A stretch of 64,000 nucleotides of DNA from Moanibacter sp965226025 (GTDB taxonomy: Bacteria; Verrucomicrobiota; Verrucomicrobiia; Opitutales; UBA2987). Position 1 is the stretch's first letter, and each line of letters begins with the position of its first letter. The notes below the pieces were generated by a model. That model was not told the DNA's origin. It did no database searches and was given only the letters and a program-made list of their open reading frames with translations. Where the stretch lies: the NCBI GenBank assembly GCA_965226025.1, contig CBDDCD010000001.1, positions 558,001 to 622,000 on the forward strand, read 5' to 3'. Shown here one piece after another: positions 7,942-17,292 of the stretch. A program made the translations under genes and the position numbers.

Positions 7942-9282
7942 ATGCCCAAGAGACCAATCATAGCAATCGGGCTCGTTGGCCTGGGAGTTGTCGGCCAAGG
8001 GGTGTGGAAGCATATCCAGAGAAATCGGAAAGCTCTGGAACGGCGATTTGGTGTCAGATTGGACCTGAGGAAGGCAGCGGTAAGGGACTTGAATAAGCAA
8101 CGGTCCGTTAGAATCCATCGATCGCGGCTCACCGATGATCCCTATTCGGTAGTGAAGGATGATGAAATCGATATCGTTTGCGAATTGGTTGGGGGCACCT
8201 CGCTGGCGAAACGGATCACTCTCGAAGCCCTGAGTAGAGGTAAGATCGTAGTTTCGGCGAATAAAGCGCTCATTTGCGAATATGGACACGAGTTATTTGA
8301 AGCTCTGGAAAAAGGAGGGGGAGGGCTCTACTTCGAGGCGAGCGTAGGCGGTGGAATACCTATCATCAAAGTGATTCGTGAGGGGCTGGTGGCAAATCGT
8401 TTCGACCGGATCTACGGAATCCTCAATGGAACCTGCAATTACATCCTGACCCGGATGGAACGTGAAGGGTTGACCTTTAAGGAGACAGTCGAGGACGCCC
8501 GCCGCCTGGGTTACGTCGAAGCCGACGAATCACTAGACCTGGACGGTTGGGACACGGCCCACAAAGCGGTGATTCTTGCCTATCTCGCTCACGGAAAGTG
8601 GGTTGCGCTAAGCCACGCTCCCGTCGAAGGGATACGGAGGGTGACCTTGGAAGACATTGAGCTGGCGAGCGAGCTTGGCTACAGAATCAAGCTACTGGGT
8701 ATCGTCACACGGGAGGCTGGGAGCAAAAGAATCTTCGTGCGCGTTCATCCCTCCCTGGTGCCCAAGGAGCGGGTCCTGGCCAATGTGAGCGAAGTATACA
8801 ACGGAATAAGCATCACCGGCGACGTCGTTGGAACCACCCTGCACATTGGGCGAGGAGCCGGGCAAGATGCAACCGCCAGCGCTGTTATCAGCGATATTAC
8901 GGATGCGGTTGCAGCCCTCACCATCAGGAGCGGATCTGGATCAAGAGGAACTGGACACGATTCTCCGACTCGCGCCGGAAAGGGCGCCGGAAAGGGCGTC
9001 GAACTGGCCGAACTCTCTGAAATCCGTGGACAGTACTATGTCCGGCTGCTGGTCGAAGATCGACCAGGAGTATTGGCCGAGGTAGCGACCGAGATGGCCA
9101 GATACGAGGTCAGTATAGAAAGCGTTCTCCAGCCCAAAGGGGTAGGAAGGACGGCTACGCTCATCCTGACCACACATACCAGTGACGAGTGGAGCATGAT
9201 GCAAGTGTTGAGAGACTTGGAGAAGCTGAAGTGTGTGAAAAGGAAACCCTTTCTTTTGCGAATCATCGACTTCGAAGACTAG
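7942..9282 (+). CDS. hom: Homoserine dehydrogenase
   Basis: 446 residues; reduces aspartate semialdehyde to homoserine with NAD(P)H, the branch step to threonine and methionine. Seen: dinucleotide-binding GLGVVG (13-18), SANKALI with Lys107, the substrate region VGGGIPIIKVI, NGTCNYILTRM, and DLDGWDTAHK with catalytic Lys207. A C-terminal ACT domain (about 357-434; YYVRLLVEDRPGVLAEV) points to feedback control by threonine. A Gly/Lys-rich low-complexity linker (SGSGSRGTGHD to AGKGAGKG) separates the two parts. The gene heads hom-lysC-thrC-cimA. Its TAG stop is the first three bases of TAGGAATCTGTCG, a half copy of the palindromic repeat family seen after several genes here. Confidence 0.95.
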   Translation: MPKRPIIAIGLVGLGVVGQGVWKHIQRNRKALERRFGVRLDLRKAAVRDLNKQRSVRIHRSRLTDDPYSVVKDDEIDIVCELVGGTSLAKRITLEALSRGKIVVSANKALICEYGHELFEALEKGGGGLYFEASVGGGIPIIKVIREGLVANRFDRIYGILNGTCNYILTRMEREGLTFKETVEDARRLGYVEADESLDLDGWDTAHKAVILAYLAHGKWVALSHAPVEGIRRVTLEDIELASELGYRIKLLGIVTREAGSKRIFVRVHPSLVPKERVLANVSEVYNGISITGDVVGTTLHIGRGAGQDATASAVISDITDAVAALTIRSGSGSRGTGHDSPTRAGKGAGKGVELAELSEIRGQYYVRLLVEDRPGVLAEVATEMARYEVSIESVLQPKGVGRTATLILTTHTSDEWSMMQVLRDLEKLKCVKRKPFLLRIIDFED

Positions 9283-9296
9283 GAATCTGTCGTTCC

Positions 9297-10508
9297 ATGG
9301 CGCTCATCGTTCAGAAATTTGGAGGCACCTCGGTTCGTGATATTGAGAGGATACGACGAGTTGCCGAGCGAGTGAAGGAGACCAAGGAGAGCGGCAACGA
9401 TGTCGTCGTTGTAGTCTCCGCACGATCCGGAGTAACCGACCGGCTGATTTCGGACGCGAAGAGTCTTTCACCTCAACCTGATGAAAGGGAAATGGATGTG
9501 CTACTCTCGATTGGCGAGCAGGAGACTATCGCACTGATGACCCTTGCATTGCACAGTATCGGCGTTCCCGCCGTCTCCAGAACCGGCCGCCAAGCCGGCG
9601 TTGAGACCGACTCGTTCCACACTCGAGCGAGGATTATAAGAGTTACGGGCGGAGATATCCTGGAACAGACGAGACAGGGGAAAGTGGTGATCGTGGCGGG
9701 TTTTCAGGGGCTGGGTTGCGACGGGGAAGTCACGACTTTCGGGAGAGGCGCATCGGATCTCACGGCGATTGCGATGGCTGTCTCGTTGAAGGCGGAGATC
9801 TGTGAGATCTTCACCGACGTGGATGGAGTCTTTACGGCGGATCCTCGAGTGGTGCCGGAAGCGCGGAAACTTTCAGAAATCAGCTACGACGAAATGCTCG
9901 AAATGGCGAGTCTGGGCTCAAAGGTAGTTCAGTCGCGGGCCGTGGAACTGGCGAAGAAATTCAGCGTTATTTTTGAGGTCCGATCCACATTCAATAGCAA
10001 CCGGGGAACAATAGTGAAAGAAGAGATGGACGCAATGGAGGATGTGTTGGTGCGTGGCGCCGCAGTAGATGTGAATCAGGTGAAGATCGTGATCAATGAA
10101 GTTCCGGACCAACCCGGAACGGCCGCCAAGATTTTCCAGCAACTGGCGGATGCCAAGATCGTGGTCGACATGATTGTCCAGAATATCGGTCGAGGAGGAA
10201 GGGCTAATCTCACCTTTACGGTTCCGGCGGACGATGCCTTCCGGGCGGAGAAATCGGTTCGGCAATGTCTGGAGGAAATGGGCGGTGGAAAGGTCACATC
10301 GGTAGACCGCATCGCTAAACTCTCGGTTGTCGGAGTCGGAATGCGCAACCACACCGGAGTCGCGGCAAGCCTGTTTTCAGCCCTTGCCGGGGCCGGTATC
10401 AACATTCAGATCATCAGTACTTCGGAAATAAAAATCTCCGTAGCTATCGAATCGAACCGTTCAGATGATGCCCTTCGGATTGCCCACGAAGCATTTAATC
10501 TCGGCTAG
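9297..10508 (+). CDS. lysC: Aspartate kinase
   Basis: 403 residues; phosphorylates aspartate, the committed step of the aspartate amino-acid family. The kinase begins at LIVQKFGGTSVRD, has the nucleotide region GFQGLGCDGEVTTFGRGASD and EICEIFTDVDGVFTADPR, and ends with two ACT repeats (VKIVINEVPDQPGTAAK and LSVVGVGMRNHTGVAAS) for lysine/threonine feedback. The start is the ATG at 9297, 14 bases after hom, since residues upstream do not belong to the family. The TAG stop lies inside the 69-bp palindrome that separates it from thrC. Monofunctional; not fused to hom. Confidence 0.95.
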   Translation: MALIVQKFGGTSVRDIERIRRVAERVKETKESGNDVVVVVSARSGVTDRLISDAKSLSPQPDEREMDVLLSIGEQETIALMTLALHSIGVPAVSRTGRQAGVETDSFHTRARIIRVTGGDILEQTRQGKVVIVAGFQGLGCDGEVTTFGRGASDLTAIAMAVSLKAEICEIFTDVDGVFTADPRVVPEARKLSEISYDEMLEMASLGSKVVQSRAVELAKKFSVIFEVRSTFNSNRGTIVKEEMDAMEDVLVRGAAVDVNQVKIVINEVPDQPGTAAKIFQQLADAKIVVDMIVQNIGRGGRANLTFTVPADDAFRAEKSVRQCLEEMGGGKVTSVDRIAKLSVVGVGMRNHTGVAASLFSALAGAGINIQIISTSEIKISVAIESNRSDDALRIAHEAFNLG

Positions 10509-10573
10509 GAGTCTGTCGGACGAACCTAGTCACTTGCAAAGCAATCGAACGTCAAGGTCCGACAGACTCCTAG
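10505..10573. repeat. 69-bp palindromic element (CTAG family), copy 2
   Basis: Perfect 17-base arms CTAGGAGTCTGTCGGAC and GTCCGACAGACTCCTAG around 35 bases nearly identical to those at 1524-1592. It fills the whole lysC-thrC gap: its first TAG is the lysC stop and it ends two bases before the thrC ATG. A strong hairpin here could modulate thrC expression within the operon. Confidence 0.85.
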
Positions 10574-10575
10574 CG

Positions 10576-11937
10576 ATGAGATATATCAGCACCCGCGGAG
10601 AGAGTGAACCGGTCTCTTTTTCTCAAGCAGTAGCGATAGGACTCGCCCCTGATGGAGGACTCTATATCCCGCTCGAACTGCCCGATTTCAGCAGTCGGCT
10701 CTCGGAATGGGAGAGTCTCACCTACGAGGAACTCACATTCTCGTTCTTCGAACGATTCGCGGACGACATCGAACCCACGCGCCTGCGAACTCTTATTCGG
10801 GGAGCCTACGAAAAGTTCGATGATCGCCGGATCGCCCCAGTGATCGAACTCGAGAAAGGTCTCTACATCGTCGAGCTTTTTCATGGACCAACCCTTGCTT
10901 TTAAGGATTTTGCATTACAGCTCCTGGGAAGGCTTTACGAGGAACAGATTCGCGATTCGGAGAGGCCGCTCAATGCATTGGGGGCAACTTCCGGAGACAC
11001 GGGAGCGGCCGCAATCCATGGTCTTCTGGGGAAGAGTGGCGTAAAAATCTTCATTCTGTATCCCAATGGGCGGGTGTCGCCTCTGCAGGAGAGGCAGATG
11101 ACCTGCACCGGGGCGGAAAATGTGTTTCCCCTCGCTGTTGAGGGTTCTTTCGATGATGCGCAGAGGGCCTTGAAAGAGACATTGGGAGATCTAGAGTTCA
11201 AAGAGCAGTTTGGGCTCTCTGCGATCAACTCGATCAATCTGGCGCGGGTTCTGGCTCAGTGTGTCTACTACTTTTACTCCTGGTTCCAGATTCCGGAAAA
11301 CGAGAGAGGCAACGTTGAATTCGTCGTTCCAACCGGGAATTTCGGTAACGTTTTAGCGGGATGGATGGCCCAGAAGATGGGACTTCCGGTAGCGAGCTTT
11401 AGGATCTCGACCAATCAGAATGACATTCTCGATCGCCTTTTTCGAACCGGTATTTACGAACTCGGCGAGGTGGAGCCTAGCTATGCTCCGTCGATGGACA
11501 TCCAGATTGCCTCCAATTTCGAGCGTTTCATCTATTATCACGAGGGCGGGAATGGTGAGAAGGTGAAGGAGATTCTGAATCGCTTCAGAGATTCCGGCCG
11601 CTACGTGTTCGACGATTTTGATCCGGATACATTGAACAGTACGAGCGTCTCGGATGGCGAGATCATAAAGATCATCCAGGAAGTCTACAATCGCTATGGG
11701 TATGTCGTCGATCCGCACACCGCGTGTGGGTTTAAGGACCTGAATCGGGATAAAACGAACCTGATCCTGGCAACCGCGCATCCCGCAAAATTCCCGGAGA
11801 CAATTAAAGGCGCAATCGGGGTGCACCCGAGGAGAGAGAGCCTTGATAAGTTGCTCGACGAGGAACCGGTAAAATACCTGGTAGCGGCCGAGAAGACTGC
11901 GATTGAGGACTTTATTCGCAAATGTTCGGATCGCTGA
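10576..11937 (+). CDS. thrC: Threonine synthase
   Basis: 453 residues; converts O-phosphohomoserine to threonine with pyridoxal phosphate. The N-terminus MRYISTRGE is typical of the longer (Escherichia-type) class, the PLP lysine is Lys110 in HGPTLAFKDFALQ, the phosphate-binding GATSGDTGAAAI follows, and VPTGNFGNVLAGWMA is conserved. The ATG at 10576 is chosen because the frame upstream is entirely inside the 69-bp palindrome. There is no obvious Shine-Dalgarno in the short gap, so translation may depend on the repeat or on coupling. Completes the hom-lysC-thrC set. Confidence 0.95.
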   Translation: MRYISTRGESEPVSFSQAVAIGLAPDGGLYIPLELPDFSSRLSEWESLTYEELTFSFFERFADDIEPTRLRTLIRGAYEKFDDRRIAPVIELEKGLYIVELFHGPTLAFKDFALQLLGRLYEEQIRDSERPLNALGATSGDTGAAAIHGLLGKSGVKIFILYPNGRVSPLQERQMTCTGAENVFPLAVEGSFDDAQRALKETLGDLEFKEQFGLSAINSINLARVLAQCVYYFYSWFQIPENERGNVEFVVPTGNFGNVLAGWMAQKMGLPVASFRISTNQNDILDRLFRTGIYELGEVEPSYAPSMDIQIASNFERFIYYHEGGNGEKVKEILNRFRDSGRYVFDDFDPDTLNSTSVSDGEIIKIIQEVYNRYGYVVDPHTACGFKDLNRDKTNLILATAHPAKFPETIKGAIGVHPRRESLDKLLDEEPVKYLVAAEKTAIEDFIRKCSDR

Positions 11938-12016
11938 TTCGCGGCTTGTCAATCGATCGGCTTAAGCCAGCAGTTGATCTAGCATTTCTGCTGTGCAACT
12001 TCTGTCCTTTTGAACG

Positions 12017-13612
12017 ATGAACAAGAAACGGAACATAATCATCTACGACACGACTCTTCGAGATGGCACCCAGGGTGAGGGTATCTCCTTCTCGGTCACT
12101 TCGAAACTGCGGCTCACAGAGAAGTTGGACCAGTTTGGAATTGACTACATTGAAGGGGGTAATCCCGGTTCCAATCCCCGGGACCTGGCCTTTTTCGAAG
12201 AGGCACGAAACCTGGACCTCAAACATTCTAAACTGACCGCCTTCGGATCTACGCGAAGAGCCGACAGAAGTGTGGAGGAGGATCCTCAGATGCCGTCCCT
12301 TCTGGCGACGGAGACTGACGTGGTGACAATCTTTGGAAAGAGCTGGCTCTTCCATGTCCGCGAAGTCCTCCGAACAACTGAGGAAGAGAATCTCCGAATG
12401 ATCGAAGATACCGTTCGCTACTTTGTCCAGCATGGCAGGGAAGTGATTTACGATGCCGAGCATTTTTACGACGGCTTTTTCGATGATTCCAAATATGCTC
12501 TGGCGACGCTCGAAGCCGCAACGAGCGGCGGCGCCAACACTCTCGTGCTCTGTGATACCAATGGTGGGAGATTGATAGGCGAAATCGAGCGCGCCACGAA
12601 AGAGGCAATCGAAAAGAACAGCGAAGTTCCCTTCGGTATTCATTGCCACAACGACTCGGGTGTAGGTGTCGCAGTGTCTCTTGCGGGAATCGAAACTGGG
12701 GCCTCCATGGTGCAAGGTACCCTAAACGGATACGGAGAGCGAAACGGCAATGCGAACCTCACCTCAATCATCCCGAATCTTGCACTGAAACTGGGCTATC
12801 AGATGCACTGCGGTGGGAACCTGTCGCAGTTGCGTGAATTGTCCCTTTTGGGGGATGATCTGGCCAATCTTAGACCGGATACCAAGGCGCCTTTTGTCGG
12901 TGCCAGTTCCTTTGCCCACAAAGGTGGAATGCATGCCAACGCAGCGGAAAAGAACGCCCGGAGTTATGAGCACATCGATCCTGCTTCGGTGGGCAATCGG
13001 CGGCGGGTTCTGATCAGTGATATGTCAGGCAGGAGCAGCTTCATGATGAAAGCGCGGGAATTGGGAGTCGATGTCGAGGATAAGGCTGAGCAGGTTCCGG
13101 AGTTTCTCAAGGAGTTGAAGAGTCTCGAATACAAAGGATACGAGTACGAAGCGTCAGATGCCTCTTTTAAACTCCTTCTTTCCCGGTGGCTCAAGCAAAG
13201 GGAGGATTTTTTTGATGTACTCGAATACCGCGTCATTGTTGAATGGGACGAGTCCCGCAAGGAGAGAAATTCGGAGGCAACTGTGAAGCTCCGTGTTAAG
13301 GATCAAATCCACCATGAAGTGGCAGAATCATCCGGTCCCGTGGGCGCCCTCGATCAGGCCCTGCGAAAAGCGCTTGAAAAGGCTTATCCTTGTATAAAGG
13401 AAGTTTCCCTGAGCGACTTCAAGGTACGTATTCTTGATAGCGCACAAGGCGCCGAGTCGACTATCCGCGTGCAGATCGAATCAACCGACGGCAAGGAGAT
13501 CTGGGGAACCGTCGGTGCCAGCGACAATATCATTGAAGCAAGCTGGGAGGCGCTGAAGGATTCGGTGGAGTACAAACTGATGAAGGAAGGCAGTCCCGCC
13601 GAGCGGGACTAG
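12017..13612 (+). CDS. cimA: (R)-citramalate synthase, CimA type
   Basis: 531 residues; condenses pyruvate and acetyl-CoA to citramalate, the threonine-independent entry to isoleucine. The N-terminal TIM barrel has DTTLRDGTQGEG (11-22) and the metal motif HCHND (209-213); NGYGERNGNANL and FAHKGGMHANA follow, and the C-terminal LeuA regulatory domain (about 400-520) is present. The motif order and length match the long CimA/2-isopropylmalate-synthase-like class rather than LeuA. It lies 79 bases after thrC, so the locus combines threonine synthesis with a bypass for isoleucine. The TAG stop again opens TAGGAATCTGTCGGG, and the last codons (SPAERD) are contributed by a CCCGCCGAGCGGG hairpin. 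Confidence 0.9.
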   Translation: MNKKRNIIIYDTTLRDGTQGEGISFSVTSKLRLTEKLDQFGIDYIEGGNPGSNPRDLAFFEEARNLDLKHSKLTAFGSTRRADRSVEEDPQMPSLLATETDVVTIFGKSWLFHVREVLRTTEEENLRMIEDTVRYFVQHGREVIYDAEHFYDGFFDDSKYALATLEAATSGGANTLVLCDTNGGRLIGEIERATKEAIEKNSEVPFGIHCHNDSGVGVAVSLAGIETGASMVQGTLNGYGERNGNANLTSIIPNLALKLGYQMHCGGNLSQLRELSLLGDDLANLRPDTKAPFVGASSFAHKGGMHANAAEKNARSYEHIDPASVGNRRRVLISDMSGRSSFMMKARELGVDVEDKAEQVPEFLKELKSLEYKGYEYEASDASFKLLLSRWLKQREDFFDVLEYRVIVEWDESRKERNSEATVKLRVKDQIHHEVAESSGPVGALDQALRKALEKAYPCIKEVSLSDFKVRILDSAQGAESTIRVQIESTDGKEIWGTVGASDNIIEASWEALKDSVEYKLMKEGSPAERD

Positions 13613-13847
13613 GAATCTGTCGGGCTTCGCTTTGGTGCGGCAGCGATCCCGCTGAGCGGGACCCTCCAGCCAACCGCTGTAAATCGAATCTGATAGGAAA
13701 GGGGTCCCGACTCTCCTTAAACATTACCTCAAACTCAACGGGACCATCGTGAGCTTTAATGTCGACGACAAATTCTCCCATGTCCTGGACAGCTTGATCC
13801 TAATCGACTTACTTGAGGTCGATCGAAAATTGATCCGACGATATTTA

Positions 13848-15345
13848 GAGCCCGTCCCAGTGGTGGAAACAATTGATTTTTAATGAGTTATGGGCAAAAA
13901 AAAGGCCGGATAGAGCTGCAAAAAGCTCGATCCGGCGAAAAAGGGCGCTTATGCTTGCGTTAGTCAAATACAAAGCACGCCCTTCTCATGAAAAATATTG
14001 CCGTACAAAGCTTCCTGCGTCCAGCCCTAACTCCAGTCATTCGATGCAAAGACTACACCGTGTTTCTGGAAACAATGGAGCGGATTGACCGGGTTTTGAT
14101 CGACTCCTCGCTGGAAAGGGAGGCGATCGTAAAAGCCTTGGAAGGATGGGATGAAGCGGGAGGGAAGGATCGGGAGCGACGCGCTCTAAGAGCGATAAAA
14201 GCGCTACGGGTGGAGGTGGTGCGTCATTTACTCGGAGGGATATCCTTTCGTTGTCTGTCGCAGGAGTTGGGACGCAGTGAGCTTCTGGCTAATTTTTGCC
14301 GGGTGCGTGAGGTAGACGGGATCCGGAAAATATCGAAGAGCAGTCTGGAACGGGATTCGAAATTCTTCGACGAAGCGTATCTGAGACAGCTGCATGCAAG
14401 GATGACCGAGGTGGTGGGCAATGCTGAACATTGTGGTGAGGCAGGATTAGAGAAGCCGATCGATACGAGGGAATGCCTGATCGACGCCACTTGCCTGGAA
14501 GCGAACATCCACTGGCCCGTGGACTGGGTCTTGCTCAAGGATGTGGGAGCAACGCTGCTCAAGGCGATCAGTCTGATCCGGCAGGCGGGAATGAAACAGC
14601 GCATGCCCCAGGGAGCAAAGGGATTGGCTCGGGAGATGAACAAACGGTGCCTGGAGATGACGCATGCGCGTCGGCGCCGGGAGGCGGGCAAAGCGCGTAA
14701 AGGGATCCTGCGGCGGATGAAGCTATTGCTCAAGAAGATTGAGGGCCATGCCCTTCGCCACCGTGACTTATTGGAAGCTATGTGGATGCAAAGCGATTAC
14801 ACCGAGAAGAAGGCGAGCCGAATCATCGAGCGAATGGATGGTATGTTAGAGCAGATACCGCAGGTCATGAAACAGGCGCACGAACGGATCATAGGGGGGC
14901 GGCAGGTGAAGAATGAGGAGAAGATCCTGAGCGCCTACGAACCTGAGATTGACGTCATCGTGCGAGGCAAGGCAGATCGGGAGGTGGAGTTTGGCAACAC
15001 CCTTTATTTATGCGAGAGCGCAGAGGGATATCTGTTGGACTGGAAACTGTATGGGGGGCAGGCCCCGAGCGAATTGAAGCAGCTTTGGGAAAGTCTGGAG
15101 AGGCAAAAGGGCTTCGCTTTAGAGGAGAAGATCGAAGCGATCAGTGGGGATCGGGGCTATGCCTCGAAGGCGGCCAGCAAGCGGCTCCCAGTTTTTGACG
15201 CCCTTACGCCCCGCAATCCACAAGAGCTCAAGGAGCGGATGGAGGAGCCGCGCTTTGTCCGGTTGCAGCGACGACGAGGGAGCACCGAAGGCCGGATCGG
15301 AGTGCTCAAGAACCGATCAAGATACGCAGCAAAGGCTTTGACAAC
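13848..15345 (+). mobile_element. Insertion sequence, tandem copy 1, right end missing
   Basis: Begins with the terminal repeat GAGCCCGTCCCA, as in the intact copy at 43974-45790, and carries the leader hairpins and most of the transposase gene. It breaks off at GACAACCG (about 15345), where the sequence jumps into a corrupted duplicate of its own left flank. The flank before the left end is TATTTA. Confidence 0.8.
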
Positions 15346-15376
15346 CGACTTACTTGATGGTCGATCGAGAAATTAG
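13988..15376 (+). pseudogene. DDE transposase, copy 1, 3' end broken
   Basis: Identical to the intact transposase at 44172-45650 through about residue 399. It then has a net 9-base change replacing QAEGI, and about 10 bases are missing after KNR, which shifts the frame. The catalytic Asp166, Asp388 and Glu437-equivalent regions remain, but the last 45 residues (normally WHGGKIRSKGFDN to the end) are replaced by a short out-of-frame tail. Likely inactive. Confidence 0.75.
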
Positions 15377-15454
15377 GGATCCGACAGATACTATTAGAAG
15401 GGTGCCCGTCCCAGGTGGTGGAAACAATTGATCGGTATTTAATGGGAGCTAGTT
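15346..15454. other. Scrambled junction between the tandem insertion-sequence copies
   Basis: Resembles the left flank plus left end of copy 1 (13804-13885) but with many one- to four-base insertions, and contains an extra left-end-like GTGCCCGTCCCAGGTGG and another GAGCCCGCAGTGG. This looks like a poor consensus at a repeat boundary or a highly rearranged junction. Confidence 0.6.
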
Positions 15455-17254
15455 GAGCCCGCAGTGGTGGAAACAATTGATGCAAAAAAAAGGCCGGATA
15501 GAGCTGCAAAAAAGCTCGATCCGGCGAAAAAGGGCGCTTATGCTTGCGTTAGTCAAATACAAAGCACGCCCTTCTCATGAAAAATATTGCCGTACAAAGC
15601 TTCCTGCGTCCAGCCCTAACTCCAGTCATTCGATGCAAAGACTACACCGTGTTTCTGGAAACAATGGAGCGGATTGACCGGGTTTTGATCGACTCCTCGC
15701 TGGAAAGGGAGGCGATCGTAAAAGCCTTGGAAGGATGGGATGAAGCGGGAGGGAAGGATCGGGAGCGACGCGCTCTAAGAGCGATAAAAGCGCTACGGGT
15801 GGAGGTGGTGCGTCATTTACTCGGAGGGATATCCTTTCGTTGTCTGTCGCAGGAGTTGGGACGCAGTGAGCTTCTGGCTAATTTTTGCCGGGTGCGTGAG
15901 GTAGACGGGATCCGGAAAATATCGAAGAGCAGTCTGGAACGGGATTCGAAATTCTTCGACGAAGCGTATCTGAGACAGCTGCATGCAAGGATGACCGAGG
16001 TGGTGGGCAATGCTGAACATTGTGGTGAGGCAGGATTAGAGAAGCCGATCGATACGAGGGAATGCCTGATCGACGCCACTTGCCTGGAAGCGAACATCCA
16101 CTGGCCCGTGGACTGGGTCTTGCTCAAGGATGTGGGAGCAACGCTGCTCAAGGCGATCAGTCTGATCCGGCAGGCGGGAATGAAACAGCGCATGCCCCAG
16201 GGAGCAAAGGGATTGGCTCGGGAGATGAACAAACGGTGCCTGGAGATGACGCATGCGCGTCGGCGCCGGGAGGCGGGCAAAGCGCGTAAAGGGATCCTGC
16301 GGCGGATGAAGCTATTGCTCAAGAAGATTGAGGGCCATGCCCTTCGCCACCGTGACTTATTGGAAGCTATGTGGATGCAAAGCGATTACACCGAGAAGAA
16401 GGCGAGCCGAATCATCGAGCGAATGGATGGTATGTTAGAGCAGATACCGCAGGTCATGAAACAGGCGCACGAACGGATCATAGGGGGGCGGCAGGTGAAG
16501 AATGAGGAGAAGATCCTGAGCGCCTACGAACCTGAGATTGACGTCATCGTGCGAGGCAAGGCAGATCGGGAGGTGGAGTTTGGCAACACCCTTTATTTAT
16601 GCGAGAGCGCAGAGGGATATCTGTTGGACTGGAAACTGTATGGGGGGCAGGCCCCGAGCGAATTGAAGCAGCTTTGGGAAAGTCTGGAGAGGCAAAAGGG
16701 CTTCGCTTTAGAGGAGAAGATCGAAGCGATCAGTGGGGATCGGGGCTATGCCTCGAAGGCGGCCAGCAAGCGGCTCCCAGGCAGAGGGGATTTTTGACGC
16801 CCTTACGCCCCGCAATCCACAAGAGCTCAAGGAGCGGATGGAGGAGCCGCGCTTTGTCCGGTTGCAGCGACGACGAGGGAGCACCGAAGGCCGGATCGGA
16901 GTGCTCAAGAACCGATGGCACGGGGGCAAGATACGCAGCAAAGGCTTTGACAACCGTAACCTTAGCGTGGCCTGGTCGGTTCTGTCCCACAATCTATGGA
17001 AAATCGCGCAGAGACTTGCGCAAGAACATGAGAAAGAGGCAACGCAGGCGGCATAGGGATCCAAGAATCGAGTCAGAGGCGCTTCCTTGGGAGAACTATC
17101 GACTCAAAGCGAGAGGAAGGGTGCTGGAAAGGTGCATAACGGATAAAAGGTAAGCTACCGAGGACGGAAGGCATGTCGTGGTCTACATAACGTGACGAAG
17201 ATTGATATCGGTATCAGGCTTCCACCCAAATCCTCTCGGATTTGGGACAGCCTC
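15455..17254 (+). mobile_element. Insertion sequence, tandem copy 2
   Basis: Starts with a damaged left end (GAGCCCGCAGTGG instead of GAGCCCGTCCCAGTGG) and has a small leader deletion. The right end is complete, finishing in GGGACAGCCTC at 17254. Flanks are TAGTT on the left and TAGTTA on the right, suggesting its own target duplication of about six bases. Confidence 0.8.
15577..17056 (+). pseudogene. DDE transposase, copy 2, frameshifted
   Basis: Matches the intact copy except for one extra C in CGGCTCCCAGGCAG (near 16780), which ends the main frame at 16797. The remaining C-terminal part, including the Glu of the catalytic triad and the final EHEKEATQAA, continues in another frame to 17056. 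Inactive as written, or a homopolymer sequencing error. Confidence 0.8.
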
Positions 17255-17292
17255 TAGTTAGGACGAGAAGGTTTGGAAGAGTATCTCCGATT

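Noticed and set aside
7885..8289. Long minus-strand frames within plsY, hom and other genes
   Set aside because: Antisense shadows of well-supported genes with no family signatures.
13613..13781. Minus-strand frame beginning MGEFVVDIKAHDGPVEFEV
   Set aside because: It could be an old gene fragment cut by the insertion sequence, but it is short, stops immediately upstream and runs into the cimA 3' end and hairpins; no family recognised.
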